Shown: positions 8,945 to 16,003, numbered from the stretch's first letter. The stretch is DNA of 18,964 bases from an uncultured Acetatifactor sp. (GCA_910585015.1 CAJUCT010000038.1:1-18964), one strand, 5' to 3'. Notes: a model not told the origin generated them from the sequence alone. A program made the numbers and translations.

Positions 8945-9338
8945 AAGCCAAGTGCCTCCTTTATGTATGCGTAATCTCCAACTTTATTTCCATTATCATC
9001 AATTTTCCAAAATGGTCTCGCAATGTCTTCGTAACCATTCATATATGAAGGAAGCCAGCTTGATTCCTTACGTGTAGAATTATATACAATTATGATTGTA
9101 TTTTTCTTCTTTTTGGCTTGTTCAAATTCATGACGAAGATATGAACATTTATTTATGTTTCCATAATCATCATTCTCGCCAGGTGTTGAAACACTGGGAA
9201 CCTTGCATAGCTTAATTACATATCAATGAAATCTACTTTATGGAGACTATCACTTCCCCATTTATTTAGTTCTTCAACAACATTACGATCACCATAAAGC
9301 TGGTCATAGTCGGCACTGATATAGACTTGTTTGCTCAT
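8941..9338 (-). pseudogene. thsB: Broken Thoeris TIR-like gene thsB (internal deletion)
   Basis: The ATG at 9338 follows GGGAGG at about 10 nt and opens a TIR-like (ThsB, DUF1863-related) protein, MSKQVYISADYD...KVDFIDM, that hits TAA at 9218-9216 after 40 codons. In another frame, from 9216 to the TGA at 8941, about 90 codons continue the same protein: KLCKVPSVSTPGE, then YLRHEFEQAKKK and IIIVYNSTRKESSWLP, ending YAYIKEALGF. Intact ThsB proteins of this kind are, from memory, near 200 residues, so roughly 60-80 codons are missing at the junction, and the loss also shifts the frame. The retained HEFEQAK helix resembles the glutamate-bearing helix of TIR NADases. No start codon could express the 3' part usefully. 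It is the first gene of the operon, directly behind the CIRCE promoter. Confidence 0.85.
8955..8961 (-). promoter_or_regulatory. Ribosome binding site that fixes the TTG start of thsA
   Basis: AAGGAGG lies inside the 3' end of thsB, 10 nt before the TTG start of thsA. This strong site means thsA can be translated even though thsB translation stops early. Confidence 0.7.
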
Positions 9339-9346
9339 AATTTTCT

Positions 9347-9354
9347 ATCCTCCC
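9347..9354 (-). promoter_or_regulatory. Ribosome binding site of thsB
   Basis: GGGAGGAT on the minus strand, about 10 nt before the ATG at 9338, confirms the start of the TIR-like reading frame although the gene is broken downstream. Confidence 0.6.
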
Positions 9355-9377
9355 TATGCGAATCATAATCTGTATTG

Positions 9378-9404
9378 TTAGCACTCATCAACGTCGAGTG
9401 CTAA
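9378..9404 (-). promoter_or_regulatory. CIRCE operator (HrcA binding site) in the Thoeris promoter
   Basis: The sequence reads TTAGCACTC, nine bases, GAGTGCTAA: an exact match to the CIRCE element bound by the heat-shock repressor HrcA. The arms remain perfectly complementary out to 14 bp each (9373-9386 and 9396-9409). It begins at the predicted transcription start and ends 40 nt before the thsB ATG, the same placement as in groESL and dnaK operons. No chaperone gene lies in this window, so the controlled genes are thsB and thsA. Confidence 0.9.
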
Positions 9405-9408
9405 CAAT

Positions 9409-9437
9409 AGCATATCACAGATTTCCAAACATTACAA
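9409..9437 (-). promoter_or_regulatory. Sigma-A promoter of the Thoeris operon
   Basis: On the minus strand TTGTAA (9437-9432), a 17-bp spacer and TATGCT (9414-9409), preceded by TGA as an extended -10. The start of transcription would fall at about 9400-9404, inside the first arm of CIRCE, so a bound repressor would block initiation. Confidence 0.7.
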
Positions 9438-9439
9438 GT

Positions 9440-9772
9440 ATTCATTGCAAAAATTTTACATAATTTTACATATAAACCTAATAAGAAAACGCAATCCCCA
9501 TCAGCATTCTGTTTTAACATTAAACTCCATTTCACCCACCCATACCAGTATTCCATTCTTAAAGTCACTAAGACAATCAAATATTTTTGAAAAAATTTCT
9601 TACTTCAACAGCATTTTTCTACAAACAGGCAAAACTCCAAACAAACACGGAAACTCCGGGCAGTTTCCGTGCTTGTATCATATCCCCCGTTTTTCAACAG
9701 CATTTTCCGTCAAGCTAATACACTTTTCACCTAAATCCAACAATATCCTACTCCTTTTTACCTTTCCGTTTT
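9440..9772. other. AT-rich gap without a supportable gene
   Basis: A plus-strand open frame (9445-10017) crosses this stretch but has no ribosome site, is rich in Phe/Ser/Pro/Thr without any domain, and runs through the repeats and hairpins, so I treat it as chance. The only clear structure is the hairpin at 9646-9671. Confidence 0.5.
9646..9671 (-). terminator. Hairpin, possible terminator upstream of the Thoeris promoter
   Basis: CACGGAAACT, six-base loop CCGGGC, AGTTTCCGTG: a perfect 10-bp stem. Read on the minus strand it is followed by TTTGTTTGGAGTTTT, a modest U-rich tail, so it could insulate the Thoeris promoter from upstream transcription. It could also be a protein-binding site of the repeat region. 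Confidence 0.4.
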
Positions 9773-9829
9773 ATACTATCACGGAAACCCCCGACTTTTG
9801 CGTGAAAGTATACTTTTGCCTGATAGTAC
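9773..9829. repeat. Iteron-like cluster A2
   Basis: Three units of the TTTTGCCTGATAGTAC family: an inverted one at 9773-9788 (reverse complement GTTTCCGTGATAGTAT), then forward TTTTGCGTGAAAGTAT (9796-9811) and TTTTGCCTGATAGTAC (9814-9829). The same sub-variants (GCGTGA, GCCTG, TTCCGTGATA) are present in cluster A1 about 2 kb away on the other side of thsBA. Confidence 0.65.
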
Positions 9830-9917
9830 GATTTTTTCCCCAATCGCCATCCTATCAGCGGCATCCAAAAACAAAAAAATTGGGGTCCACCACCCACCGT
9901 GATGAACCCCACCAAGC

Positions 9918-9968
9918 CTTAAAACCCTTGATTTTAAGCCATTCTTCAATACTTTCGCCTGATAGTAC
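9918..9968. repeat. Small perfect stem and a further iteron A copy
   Basis: CTTAAAA (9918-9924) and TTTTAAG (9932-9938) form a 7-bp stem. TTTCGCCTGATAGTAC at 9953-9968 is an isolated forward unit of the A repeat, 15 of 16 identical to the consensus. Confidence 0.5.
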
Positions 9969-10048
9969 CCAAATTCCTATGGCATTATTTTTTTATTGCA
10001 GCCTGGGCGGCTGTTAGATATTGTTCACATAAATTCTCCAAGACGCAG

Positions 10049-10160
10049 AGGGGCCACGCTGGACAAGGGGAGGGGTCAAAACCGTGACCACAGGGGTCAC
10101 ATTCACACCATAGGGGTCAGACCTTTAGCCGCAGGGGTCAAAACAGCCACAGAGGGGTCA
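10049..10160. repeat. Iteron-like array B: AGGGGTCA repeated every 20-22 bp
   Basis: Perfect AGGGGTCA copies begin at 10071, 10092, 10112, 10133 and 10153, spaced 21, 20, 21 and 20 bp, with a degenerate AGGGGCCA at 10049. All face the same way and so lie on one helical face. This is the layout of iterons that bind a plasmid or ICE replication initiator. No initiator gene is in the window, so the array looks orphaned. Confidence 0.65.
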
Positions 10161-10226
10161 GACTTGTGACCACTGTGGCCGTCCGTAACCGCCGCTCCCA
10201 TGCTGCCCTAGCACAGCCCCAAAATC

Positions 10227-10272
10227 AAACAAGGGATTCCGGCAACAACCAATGTGCCGGAACCCCTTGTTT
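10227..10272. terminator. Strong hairpin between the iteron array and the recombinase stump
   Basis: AAACAAGGGATTCCGGCA and its near-perfect complement TGCCGGAACCCCTTGTTT (one mismatch) enclose a 10-base loop. The right arm ends in TTGTTTT. It could be a bidirectional terminator, the likely reading being for transcription leaving the recombinase on the minus strand, or a structured end of the mobile element. Confidence 0.5.
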
Positions 10273-10323
10273 TCAGCGGTTCCCCCGATATTCTGTTCAT
10301 GCCCTTTGTATCAATTAAGCGGT

Positions 10324-10476
10324 TTACATTTCGGTAAAATGGCGTATACCAGTAAAACCGTTTTTCTCCGCATAACCTTCAAGCATTGCCTTTTGGTTGG
10401 ATATGCTGTTGCTTTCACCTTGTAACTCATCGTCATGGCTCAATCTCTCGTATAATGCTGTTAAATCGTGACTCAT
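10324..10476 (-). pseudogene. N-terminal stump of a large serine recombinase
   Basis: Fifty codons from an ATG at 10476 with AGGAGG 9 nt upstream. The protein reads LTALYERLSHDDELQGESNSIS then QKAMLEGYAEKNGF and IRHFTEM, then stops. This is the N-terminus of large serine recombinases of the TnpX type (resolvase catalytic domain, with Y and R of YERLSHDD and S of NSIS conserved), which are normally about 500 or more residues. Everything after the first beta-alpha unit, including most of the catalytic domain and the DNA-binding part, is gone. It marks the right part of the accessory island as decayed mobile DNA. Confidence 0.75.
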
Positions 10477-10540
10477 AATCAATTTCCTCCTTTCTGCCAG
10501 TACCGCATAAATGCTATGCTGTGGCTCTTTTGTATTTGTT

Positions 10541-10569
10541 TTGATTAAGAAGTCTTTTATATTTTATAA
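10541..10569 (+). promoter_or_regulatory. Possible promoter of the heparinase pseudogene
   Basis: TTGATT (10541-10546), a 17-bp spacer and TTATAA (10564-10569) lie about 57 nt before the gene start, in an AT-rich intergenic stretch. Confidence 0.4.
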
Positions 10570-10626
10570 CTCCAGATGCGGCGATATACATATTGTTATG
10601 CGGGACACTGATTAGGAGGAACTATT

Positions 10627-12028
10627 ATGAAAATGCCGCTGAGACAGACAGCCGATGCGTACAAAGGAAAATTCCAGGAATTTGAACCCTTTCCCCGGGC
10701 GGGACATCCAGAGGGGTATAAAAAGATTTCCCCGAATCTGAGAAAGCGTATTCTGGAGGAGGGAGAATCCTATCTGGGCTACAGATACCCTTCTATTTTT
10801 GCCACGGATTTTATGAATTTTAAGCGCACCGGCAACCGGGTGGCTTACGAAGATCTGTATTTTGCCAGGCGACATGCCCTGTGTGCCCTGGTGACAGCGG
10901 AGTGTGTGGAATACAAGGGACGCTTTATGGATGACATTGTCAACGGCATCTTTGTCCTGTGCGAGGAAAGCGGCTGGCAGCTTCCCCCGCACAATTCCTA
11001 CCAGCGGGCCAAGACTCAGCTTCCCCTGCCGGACAGCGCCAGGCCCGTGCTGGATCTGTTTGCCTGCGAGACCGGGGCGCTGCTGTCCTGCGTCTCCTAT
11101 CTTCTGGGACAGGAACTGGAGGGAATAAGTCCCCTGATCACGGCCAGGATACAGGAGGAACTCAGCCGCCGCATTGTCACGCCTTATCTCAGGGAACATT
11201 TTTGGTGGATGGGCCAGGGGGAGGAGCCCATGTGCAACTGGACGGCCTGGTGTACCCAGAACGTGCTGCTGACCGCATTTCTGGGGGACACGGACCAGGA
11301 CACACGCCGGCAGGTCTTTCGCAAAGCCGCCCGGAGCCTGGACTTTTTTCTGAAGGACTACGGGGAGGACGGCTCTGGCTGTAAAGGCCGGGGACAATGG
11401 GGACAATCACAACCACAACGATACGGGCAGCTTCACTCTCTACAAAAACGGGCACCCCTTGTTCGTGGATATCGGCGTGGAAAGTTATACGGAAAAAACC
11501 TTCTCTTCAAGGCGCTATGAGATATGGACCATGCAATCCGGCTACCACAATCTCCCCACTTTGATGGGAAAAGACCAGAAAGACGGAGAAACTATTGTGC
11601 TACAGAGGTATATACCCACTTCGGCCACAATGCCTCCATCTCCATGGAACTGCTGACGGCCTACCCCATCCCCCGGCCAGAGGACGCCGGCGCCGCCCCG
11701 TTCACCTACCGGCGCAGCGTAACTCTGGACAAAAAAGAAGGGAAGGTGGTGGTCAAAGATACCACTAACCTTCCGGATGTAATACTGAACTTTATCACCT
11801 ATGAAAAACCTGTAGTGAGCGAAGGACGGCTTCAGATCGGCAGCCTTTACCGGGGCAGCGCCCCTGACCCGCCCAAAGGACTTCCCCGGCACACAACCCC
11901 CGGATTCTTCCCCTGCCGTGGAGGTCCTGCCCGTCACGGATGAGCGGCTGAAAAAAGCCTGGGACCACGATCTGTACCGGGTGCGCCTGCGGATGACAGG
12001 GAGCATATTTACCATGGAAATTAAATAA
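10627..12028 (+). pseudogene. Heparinase II/III-like protein, broken
   Basis: The start ATG follows AGGAGG. The first frame gives about 248 good residues (KMPLRQTADAYKG ... RSLDFFLKDYGEDG) typical of the alpha-helical barrel of heparinase II/III-like polysaccharide lyases, then goes out of frame near 11371. The family resumes in another frame with AVKAGDNGDNHNHNDTGSF and the beta-sandwich part FVDIGVESYTEKTFSSRRYE. The frame changes again near 11590 (GHNASISMELLTAY, SYRRSVTLD-like YRRSVTLDKKEGKVVVKD) and once more near 11850-11900 (AVEVLPVTDERLKKAWDHDL ... TMEIK). Members are usually about 600-650 residues; the remnant spans only about 465 codons, so on the order of 150-200 codons are missing at the first break. 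Not functional as read. Confidence 0.8.
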
Positions 12029-12050
12029 ACACCCTTCCGGACCGGATGCT

Positions 12051-13592
12051 CTACTGCAGGGTTGCCGTCAGCTTCTCTATCATGTTCTCCAGTTCCCCGG
12101 ACTGCTGGGACATTCTGGCAATATCCCTGGAATTGTCCTCGATCATGGCAGCTATGTCATCAAACTGAGTATTCTCCTGCCGGATCGCCTCCACGATCTG
12201 CTCGTTGATCCGGACCGTATTCTCCAGAATCTGATTCTGGTCCGTTCTGACAGTTCCAATGGTCCTGACGGCATCCAGGGACTCACCAATGATCGTCATC
12301 ATCTCCTGAATACCGTCAAAGGTTTGGCGGAACACGGCATTCTGGCTTTCCAGGCTGTCTGCGCTCTCACTGACCATGGTCGTCACCTGATCCACACTGT
12401 CCTGTAAATTGGCAATCACATTTTGAATGCCCTTCAGTGACTCTCTGGTGCTGGCCGCCAGGTTGCTCACGGACCCTGCCACTACGGCAAAGCCCTTCCC
12501 GGCTTCCCCGGCTCTGGCCGCCTCAATGGAAGCATTCAGTGCCAGCAGTCCCGTCTGGGAGGATATGCTCTCAATCACCTTCAATGCCTCCGTGATCTCA
12601 CTGACACAACTCAGCAGGCCCGCCGTCATCTCTCTGGCATGTGACGAAGAATCCGATACTTCCCTGTTCTTCTCCTGCAGTTCCTTCAGCAGAACCTGGT
12701 TTTCCTCGGACTTTTGGAGCAGGCGCCTTGCCACAGACTCCACTTCAGCTATATTCTCATCCATCTTCCGAGAGCTTTCCTCCAGCGCCGCGATGCTGCC
12801 GCGGCCCTCCTCCACGTCATTGAGCAGTCTCCCGCTTTTCACCAGCAGAGACTCTCCTGTGGCGGAAAGCTTCTCCATGGAGGCGCTCTCGCTCTGTGAT
12901 ACGTCTGTCAGCACTTTTCCGGCAATCTTCAAGTTCTCCGCAATCTCCGCCGCTGTGGACAAAACTTTTTCGATCCTTGCATTGTTTTCCTCCAGCTGGC
13001 TCTTCTTGATGTTGATCAGAAAATGGCTCACCATATAGTTGAACAGAAGGATTGCGGCAGCAGAAAGCGACACCGCCACCCACCTGAGAATCAGTTCGGG
13101 GATAAATATGCTGTCTTTAATGGGCAGTGCCGTATCCATTCTGATAAAGGAAGCAATCACGGTAGATGCCATATTTAATACAGCTGTCCACACTGTCATC
13201 TTCATGTCCAGAAAGAATCCCGCAAGAATCAGGAAGAAAAAGCAGTAGCCCCAAAACTGTCTGGATGGAATCAGGTACAGCAAAACATTCCATTGGATCA
13301 ACTCAACCAAAAATATAAAAATCTTTCCCTGTCTCAACTTGCCTGGGAGCAGATGCTTTTCCCCCGCTCCGTTGACTACATAGGAGGTACGCACAATCCA
13401 GATTCCACATAGAAAATATAATACACAACTCAACATGAAAATCCCTATGGCAATCCAGGACACTTCCGGATAAAATCCAAGCGCTTTGAATCCTCCAAAG
13501 GTAACCGCAGCTATCAGAGTTGCTCCCGTTACGGCAAATATAATGATCGTAAATACTCTGTTCATGTATTCTTCTACGATGTTTAAGTTCAT
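12051..13592 (-). CDS. Methyl-accepting chemotaxis protein, six-helix membrane domain
   Basis: A 513-residue chemoreceptor. Six membrane helices lie at about residues 12-33, 46-67, 91-107, 113-129, 133-150 and 169-192 with short loops and no large external ligand domain. A long coiled coil follows, with the conserved signalling hairpin ALNASIEAARAGEAGKGFAVVA at about 360-385, where CheA/CheW dock. This suggests it senses something in or near the membrane rather than a classic external ligand. The start ATG at 13592 has AAGGAGG about 7 nt upstream. No che genes are nearby, so it is an orphan receptor. Its promoter carries a sigma-D-like motif, fitting a motility regulon. Confidence 0.92.
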   Translation of the reverse strand: MNLNIVEEYMNRVFTIIIFAVTGATLIAAVTFGGFKALGFYPEVSWIAIGIFMLSCVLYFLCGIWIVRTSYVVNGAGEKHLLPGKLRQGKIFIFLVELIQWNVLLYLIPSRQFWGYCFFFLILAGFFLDMKMTVWTAVLNMASTVIASFIRMDTALPIKDSIFIPELILRWVAVSLSAAAILLFNYMVSHFLINIKKSQLEENNARIEKVLSTAAEIAENLKIAGKVLTDVSQSESASMEKLSATGESLLVKSGRLLNDVEEGRGSIAALEESSRKMDENIAEVESVARRLLQKSEENQVLLKELQEKNREVSDSSSHAREMTAGLLSCVSEITEALKVIESISSQTGLLALNASIEAARAGEAGKGFAVVAGSVSNLAASTRESLKGIQNVIANLQDSVDQVTTMVSESADSLESQNAVFRQTFDGIQEMMTIIGESLDAVRTIGTVRTDQNQILENTVRINEQIVEAIRQENTQFDDIAAMIEDNSRDIARMSQQSGELENMIEKLTATLQ

Positions 13593-13631
13593 ATGTATCC
13601 TCCTTAGTTCATTGCCTTGTATTCCGCATAT

Positions 13632-13671
13632 ATTATAGTGCCTTTATCAGCAAAAAGCAATGACATATTTA
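13632..13671 (-). promoter_or_regulatory. Overlapping sigma-D-like and sigma-A-like promoters of the chemoreceptor gene
   Basis: On the minus strand TAAA (13671-13668), 16 bp, GCTGATAA (13651-13644) is one base from the flagellar sigma-D (sigma-28) consensus TAAA-N15/16-GCCGATAA. Overlapping it, TTGCTT (13660-13655), 17 bp, TATAAT (13637-13632) is a fair sigma-A promoter. Confidence 0.55.
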
Positions 13672-13682
13672 GATAGAGAAAA

Positions 13683-13787
13683 ATGAATTCGCTTTATATC
13701 GGCAGCATCATCGCCAGCGACATCAGCGGTGAGATGGTCTGTGCCACCGCGGCAAACCTGGCTCTGCTGACCCGGAAGGGACTATAA
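13683..13787 (+). other. 34-codon open frame, possible gene remnant
   Basis: MNSLYIGSIIASDISGEMVCAT through LALLTRKGL then stop. Codon use has the GC-rich third positions of the neighbouring real genes, and the peptide looks protein-like, but there is no ribosome site. I do not recognise it; it may be the 3' end of a lost gene. Confidence 0.2.
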
Positions 13788-13827
13788 CAGCGGAGGCGGG
13801 AATCGGATGATCTTCTGCGGCAATAGC

Positions 13828-13850
13828 AAAAAGCCTCCCACCGGGAGGCT
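13828..13850 (-). terminator. Rho-independent terminator of ytaF
   Basis: Minus strand: AGCCTCCC, three-base loop, GGGAGGCT followed by TTTTGC. An 8-bp GC-rich stem with a T-run, about 45 nt after the ytaF stop codon. Confidence 0.8.
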
Positions 13851-13893
13851 CTGGAAAGTCTGAGGAGACTGCATATACAGAAAACACCATATT

Positions 13894-14541
13894 TCACAAC
13901 TTGCTAAAGGCTAAAAGCACCAGAATCACCCCGCCCAGCCAGCCCAGGGACATATTAAATCTTTTAGACAGCCGCTCCCCCAGCCAGGATCCCAGCAGTA
14001 ATGTGAGTTGATTGGCGATCAGAGAGGCCGTTACCACCGCCGGGATGCTTGCCTGCCCCAGCGCCGCGCCAAAGCCCGCAGCCGCCCCGTCCAGGGACAG
14101 CGCCAGCGCCAGTGATGCCGCCTCCGCCGGAGAGATGGATTTGGAATGATCCAGGTCTACCGCCGCAGGATCTGCATATACATGTAATACGAAGCGCAGG
14201 CTGAACAGTGAGAAATGCAGCCTGCCGTCCAGGCTGCCATACCTGCGGATCGCCGCCCTGACAATCCCATCCAGCAATTTTACCAGGCCCAGAGCAAACA
14301 GCAGACCAAAGCACAGCCCCCTCTGCAGGCTCTCCGGAAGAAAACCGGCCACCAGACTGCCCAGCCCCAGAGACAGTCCCACAATACCGCTGCAGATCAG
14401 GTTGATCAGCAAGACGGACCGCCCGGACATCCGAATCTGCCTGGCCCCATAGGCAAAGCCTGCCACGAAGGCATCTATGGAAAGTGCGGCTGCGATCGCA
14501 GCGGCCTCCACGATTATCTGAAAAATTCCCAAGAATATCAC
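13894..14541 (-). CDS. ytaF: Sporulation membrane protein YtaF (MntP-like)
   Basis: A 215-residue protein with six predicted membrane helices. Two related halves carry the motifs ALSIDAFVAGFAYG (near 19-32) and ALALSLDGAAAGFGAAL (near 145-160), typical of the YtaF/MntP family where the Asp residues are thought to bind a metal ion. YtaF is a sporulation-associated member; MntP is a manganese exporter, so transport of a divalent cation is the family-based inference. The GTG start at 14541 has a weak ribosome site (GGGCGG). It lies 68 nt after nrdG in the same direction and is followed by a clear terminator, so the two may share a transcript. Confidence 0.8.
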   Translation of the reverse strand: MIFLGIFQIIVEAAAIAAALSIDAFVAGFAYGARQIRMSGRSVLLINLICSGIVGLSLGLGSLVAGFLPESLQRGLCFGLLFALGLVKLLDGIVRAAIRRYGSLDGRLHFSLFSLRFVLHVYADPAAVDLDHSKSISPAEAASLALALSLDGAAAGFGAALGQASIPAVVTASLIANQLTLLLGSWLGERLSKRFNMSLGWLGGVILVLLAFSKL

Positions 14542-14609
14542 CGCCCGAAATCATACGACTTACTAGCATAATATTCCTGTTTTCCCCCATGGGTTACTCC
14601 GATATGTAA

Positions 14610-15305
14610 TCAGTCCATGCCCCGGAGCGCCGCCTGGGGGACATGCTCCGCCATAGCCCTTATCATATCTTCCAACTGCCCCCGCTCAAAGCCGGCAAAG
14701 CCCCGTTCAATCACTTGTTCACTGTCACGATAATTTTGCAGATAAAAGGCTTTGCATCCCTGCAGCCACTCACCGATGGCTGTAAATTCCTCCGCCGTAT
14801 GGATGCCCTTTACCGCCGTGGTGCGAAATTCATAGGGGATACGGCAGTTCTTCAGCAATTCCACGCTCTGCTCTATGAGTTCTATCTTCACCTCCGGCAG
14901 TCCGCAGGCCAGGCTATAGTGTTCCCTGGATGCCTTGACATCCATAGCCACATAGTCCAGCAATTCTTCCTCCAGCAGATACCGCAGCACCTGCGGCCTA
15001 TATCCGTTGGTATCCAGCTTCACCAGATAATTAAGCTCCTTCACCCGACGGATAAAACCTTCCAGATCGGGCTGAAGGGTTGGTTCCCCGCCGGTGATGC
15101 AGACACCTTCCAGAATGCCCCTTCTCTTTTGCAGAAAGGCCAGGATATCCTGCTCCCGGATTTCCGGCTGGGACTGAGGCTCCAGCACCAGGCCGCTGTT
15201 CTGGCAGAAAGGACAGCGCATATTGCAGCCGCCCGTAAACAGGGTGGCCGCCACGTGACCCGGATAATCCAGAAGCGTTGTTTTATTTATGCCGCAGAAA
15301 CGCAT
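14610..15305 (-). CDS. nrdG: Anaerobic ribonucleotide reductase activating protein (radical SAM, NrdG2 type)
   Basis: A 231-residue radical-SAM activase. The cluster motif C27-NMR-C31-PF-C34 lies within TLFTGGCNMRCPFCQNS, and the TGGEPTLQ glycine-rich SAM-binding segment follows. The opening GINKTTLLDYPGHVAATLF is characteristic of the NrdG2 group that installs the glycyl radical on anaerobic class III ribonucleotide reductase. The ATG at 15305 has AAAGGAGGT upstream. No nrdD is in the window, so the partner must be elsewhere, and activation of a different glycyl-radical enzyme cannot be excluded. It is divergent from tadA, sharing a 173-bp intergenic region with a perfect palindrome. Confidence 0.88.
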   Translation of the reverse strand: MRFCGINKTTLLDYPGHVAATLFTGGCNMRCPFCQNSGLVLEPQSQPEIREQDILAFLQKRRGILEGVCITGGEPTLQPDLEGFIRRVKELNYLVKLDTNGYRPQVLRYLLEEELLDYVAMDVKASREHYSLACGLPEVKIELIEQSVELLKNCRIPYEFRTTAVKGIHTAEEFTAIGEWLQGCKAFYLQNYRDSEQVIERGFAGFERGQLEDMIRAMAEHVPQAALRGMD

Positions 15306-15438
15306 GGAAGACCTCCTTTAAAACTGCCTGCCTTGACGGTTTATGGATTGTGCGTTACAATAACTCCAGTATATACGTTTTCCTCCTGCTATGCAATGAT
15401 GATAGGAGCGCCCAATACTATTTCACTATAAATCCTTA

Positions 15439-15458
15439 TTTGGATGTATACATCCAAA
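15439..15458. promoter_or_regulatory. Perfect 20-bp palindrome between nrdG and tadA; candidate operator
   Basis: TTTGGATGTA followed by its exact complement TACATCCAAA, 20 bp before the tadA ATG. A near copy lies upstream of the flavin reductase-rubredoxin gene at 16676-16696. Too short and too poor in a T-run for a terminator; best read as a repressor site. Confidence 0.6.
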
Positions 15459-15478
15459 CTTGCAAAAGGGAGAAGAGC

Positions 15479-16003
15479 ATGGCTAAAATTATCAGTGTAC
15501 AGGAAAAATATATGAGAATGGCGCTGAGGCTGGCCCGAAAGGCTCTGGAACTTGGCGAAGTGCCCATCGGCTGTGTCATTGTCTATGAGGGGAAGGTCAT
15601 CGGCCGGGGCTATAACCGCCGCAACACAGACAAAAATACGCTGGCCCATGCGGAGATAACCGCCATCAATAAGGCCAGCAAAAAGATCGGGGACTGGCGG
15701 CTGGAAGGCTGTACCTTGTATGTGACGCTGGAGCCTTGTCAGATGTGCGCAGGCGCCATCATCCAGGCCAGAATCCCGGAGGTGGTTATGGGCTGCATGA
15801 ACCCCAAGGCCGGCTGCGGCGGATCCATCCTGAACATTCTGGAGATGCCGCAGTTCAACCATCAGGCCGCCGTGACCAGAGGGGTGCTTGAAGCGGAGTG
15901 CAGCGGGATATTGAAGGAATTTTTTACACAGCTGCGCATCCGCAACAAACAGGAGAAAGTGCGGAAAGCCTTGGAAGTCACTTCTCCCGGAACACAGATT
16001 TAG
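15479..16003 (+). CDS. tadA: tRNA adenosine-34 deaminase TadA
   Basis: A 174-residue zinc deaminase that converts A34 to inosine in the anticodon of tRNA-Arg(ACG). The zinc and catalytic motifs are H57-A-E59 (LAHAEI) and P86-C87-QM-C90 (EPCQMCAGA), in standard spacing. I chose the ATG at 15479: GGGAG lies about 8 nt upstream, and the protein MAKIISVQEKYMRMALRLAR starts like known TadA; the open frame runs further upstream (to 15278) but there it only crosses the intergenic region and nrdG antisense. The 3' end overlaps the convergent flavin reductase gene by 26 bp. Confidence 0.95.
   Translation: MAKIISVQEKYMRMALRLARKALELGEVPIGCVIVYEGKVIGRGYNRRNTDKNTLAHAEITAINKASKKIGDWRLEGCTLYVTLEPCQMCAGAIIQARIPEVVMGCMNPKAGCGGSILNILEMPQFNHQAAVTRGVLEAECSGILKEFFTQLRIRNKQEKVRKALEVTSPGTQI

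Noticed and set aside
9378..9404. CIRCE as a sign of a groESL operon
   Set aside because: The downstream protein is a TIR-like ThsB, and no GroES, GroEL, DnaK or HrcA sequence is present in the window.
9445..10017. 190-codon open frame on the plus strand
   Set aside because: No ribosome site, no recognisable domain, biased composition, and it runs through the hairpin and iteron A2; best explained by AT-rich noncoding DNA.
7685..10160. CRISPR-like spacing of repeats
   Set aside because: Units are short, degenerate and spaced 20-22 bp with no unique spacers of CRISPR length; they fit iterons, not a CRISPR array.
13694..13897. 67-codon minus-strand open frame after ytaF
   Set aside because: It reads through the ytaF terminator hairpin and has no domain or ribosome site.
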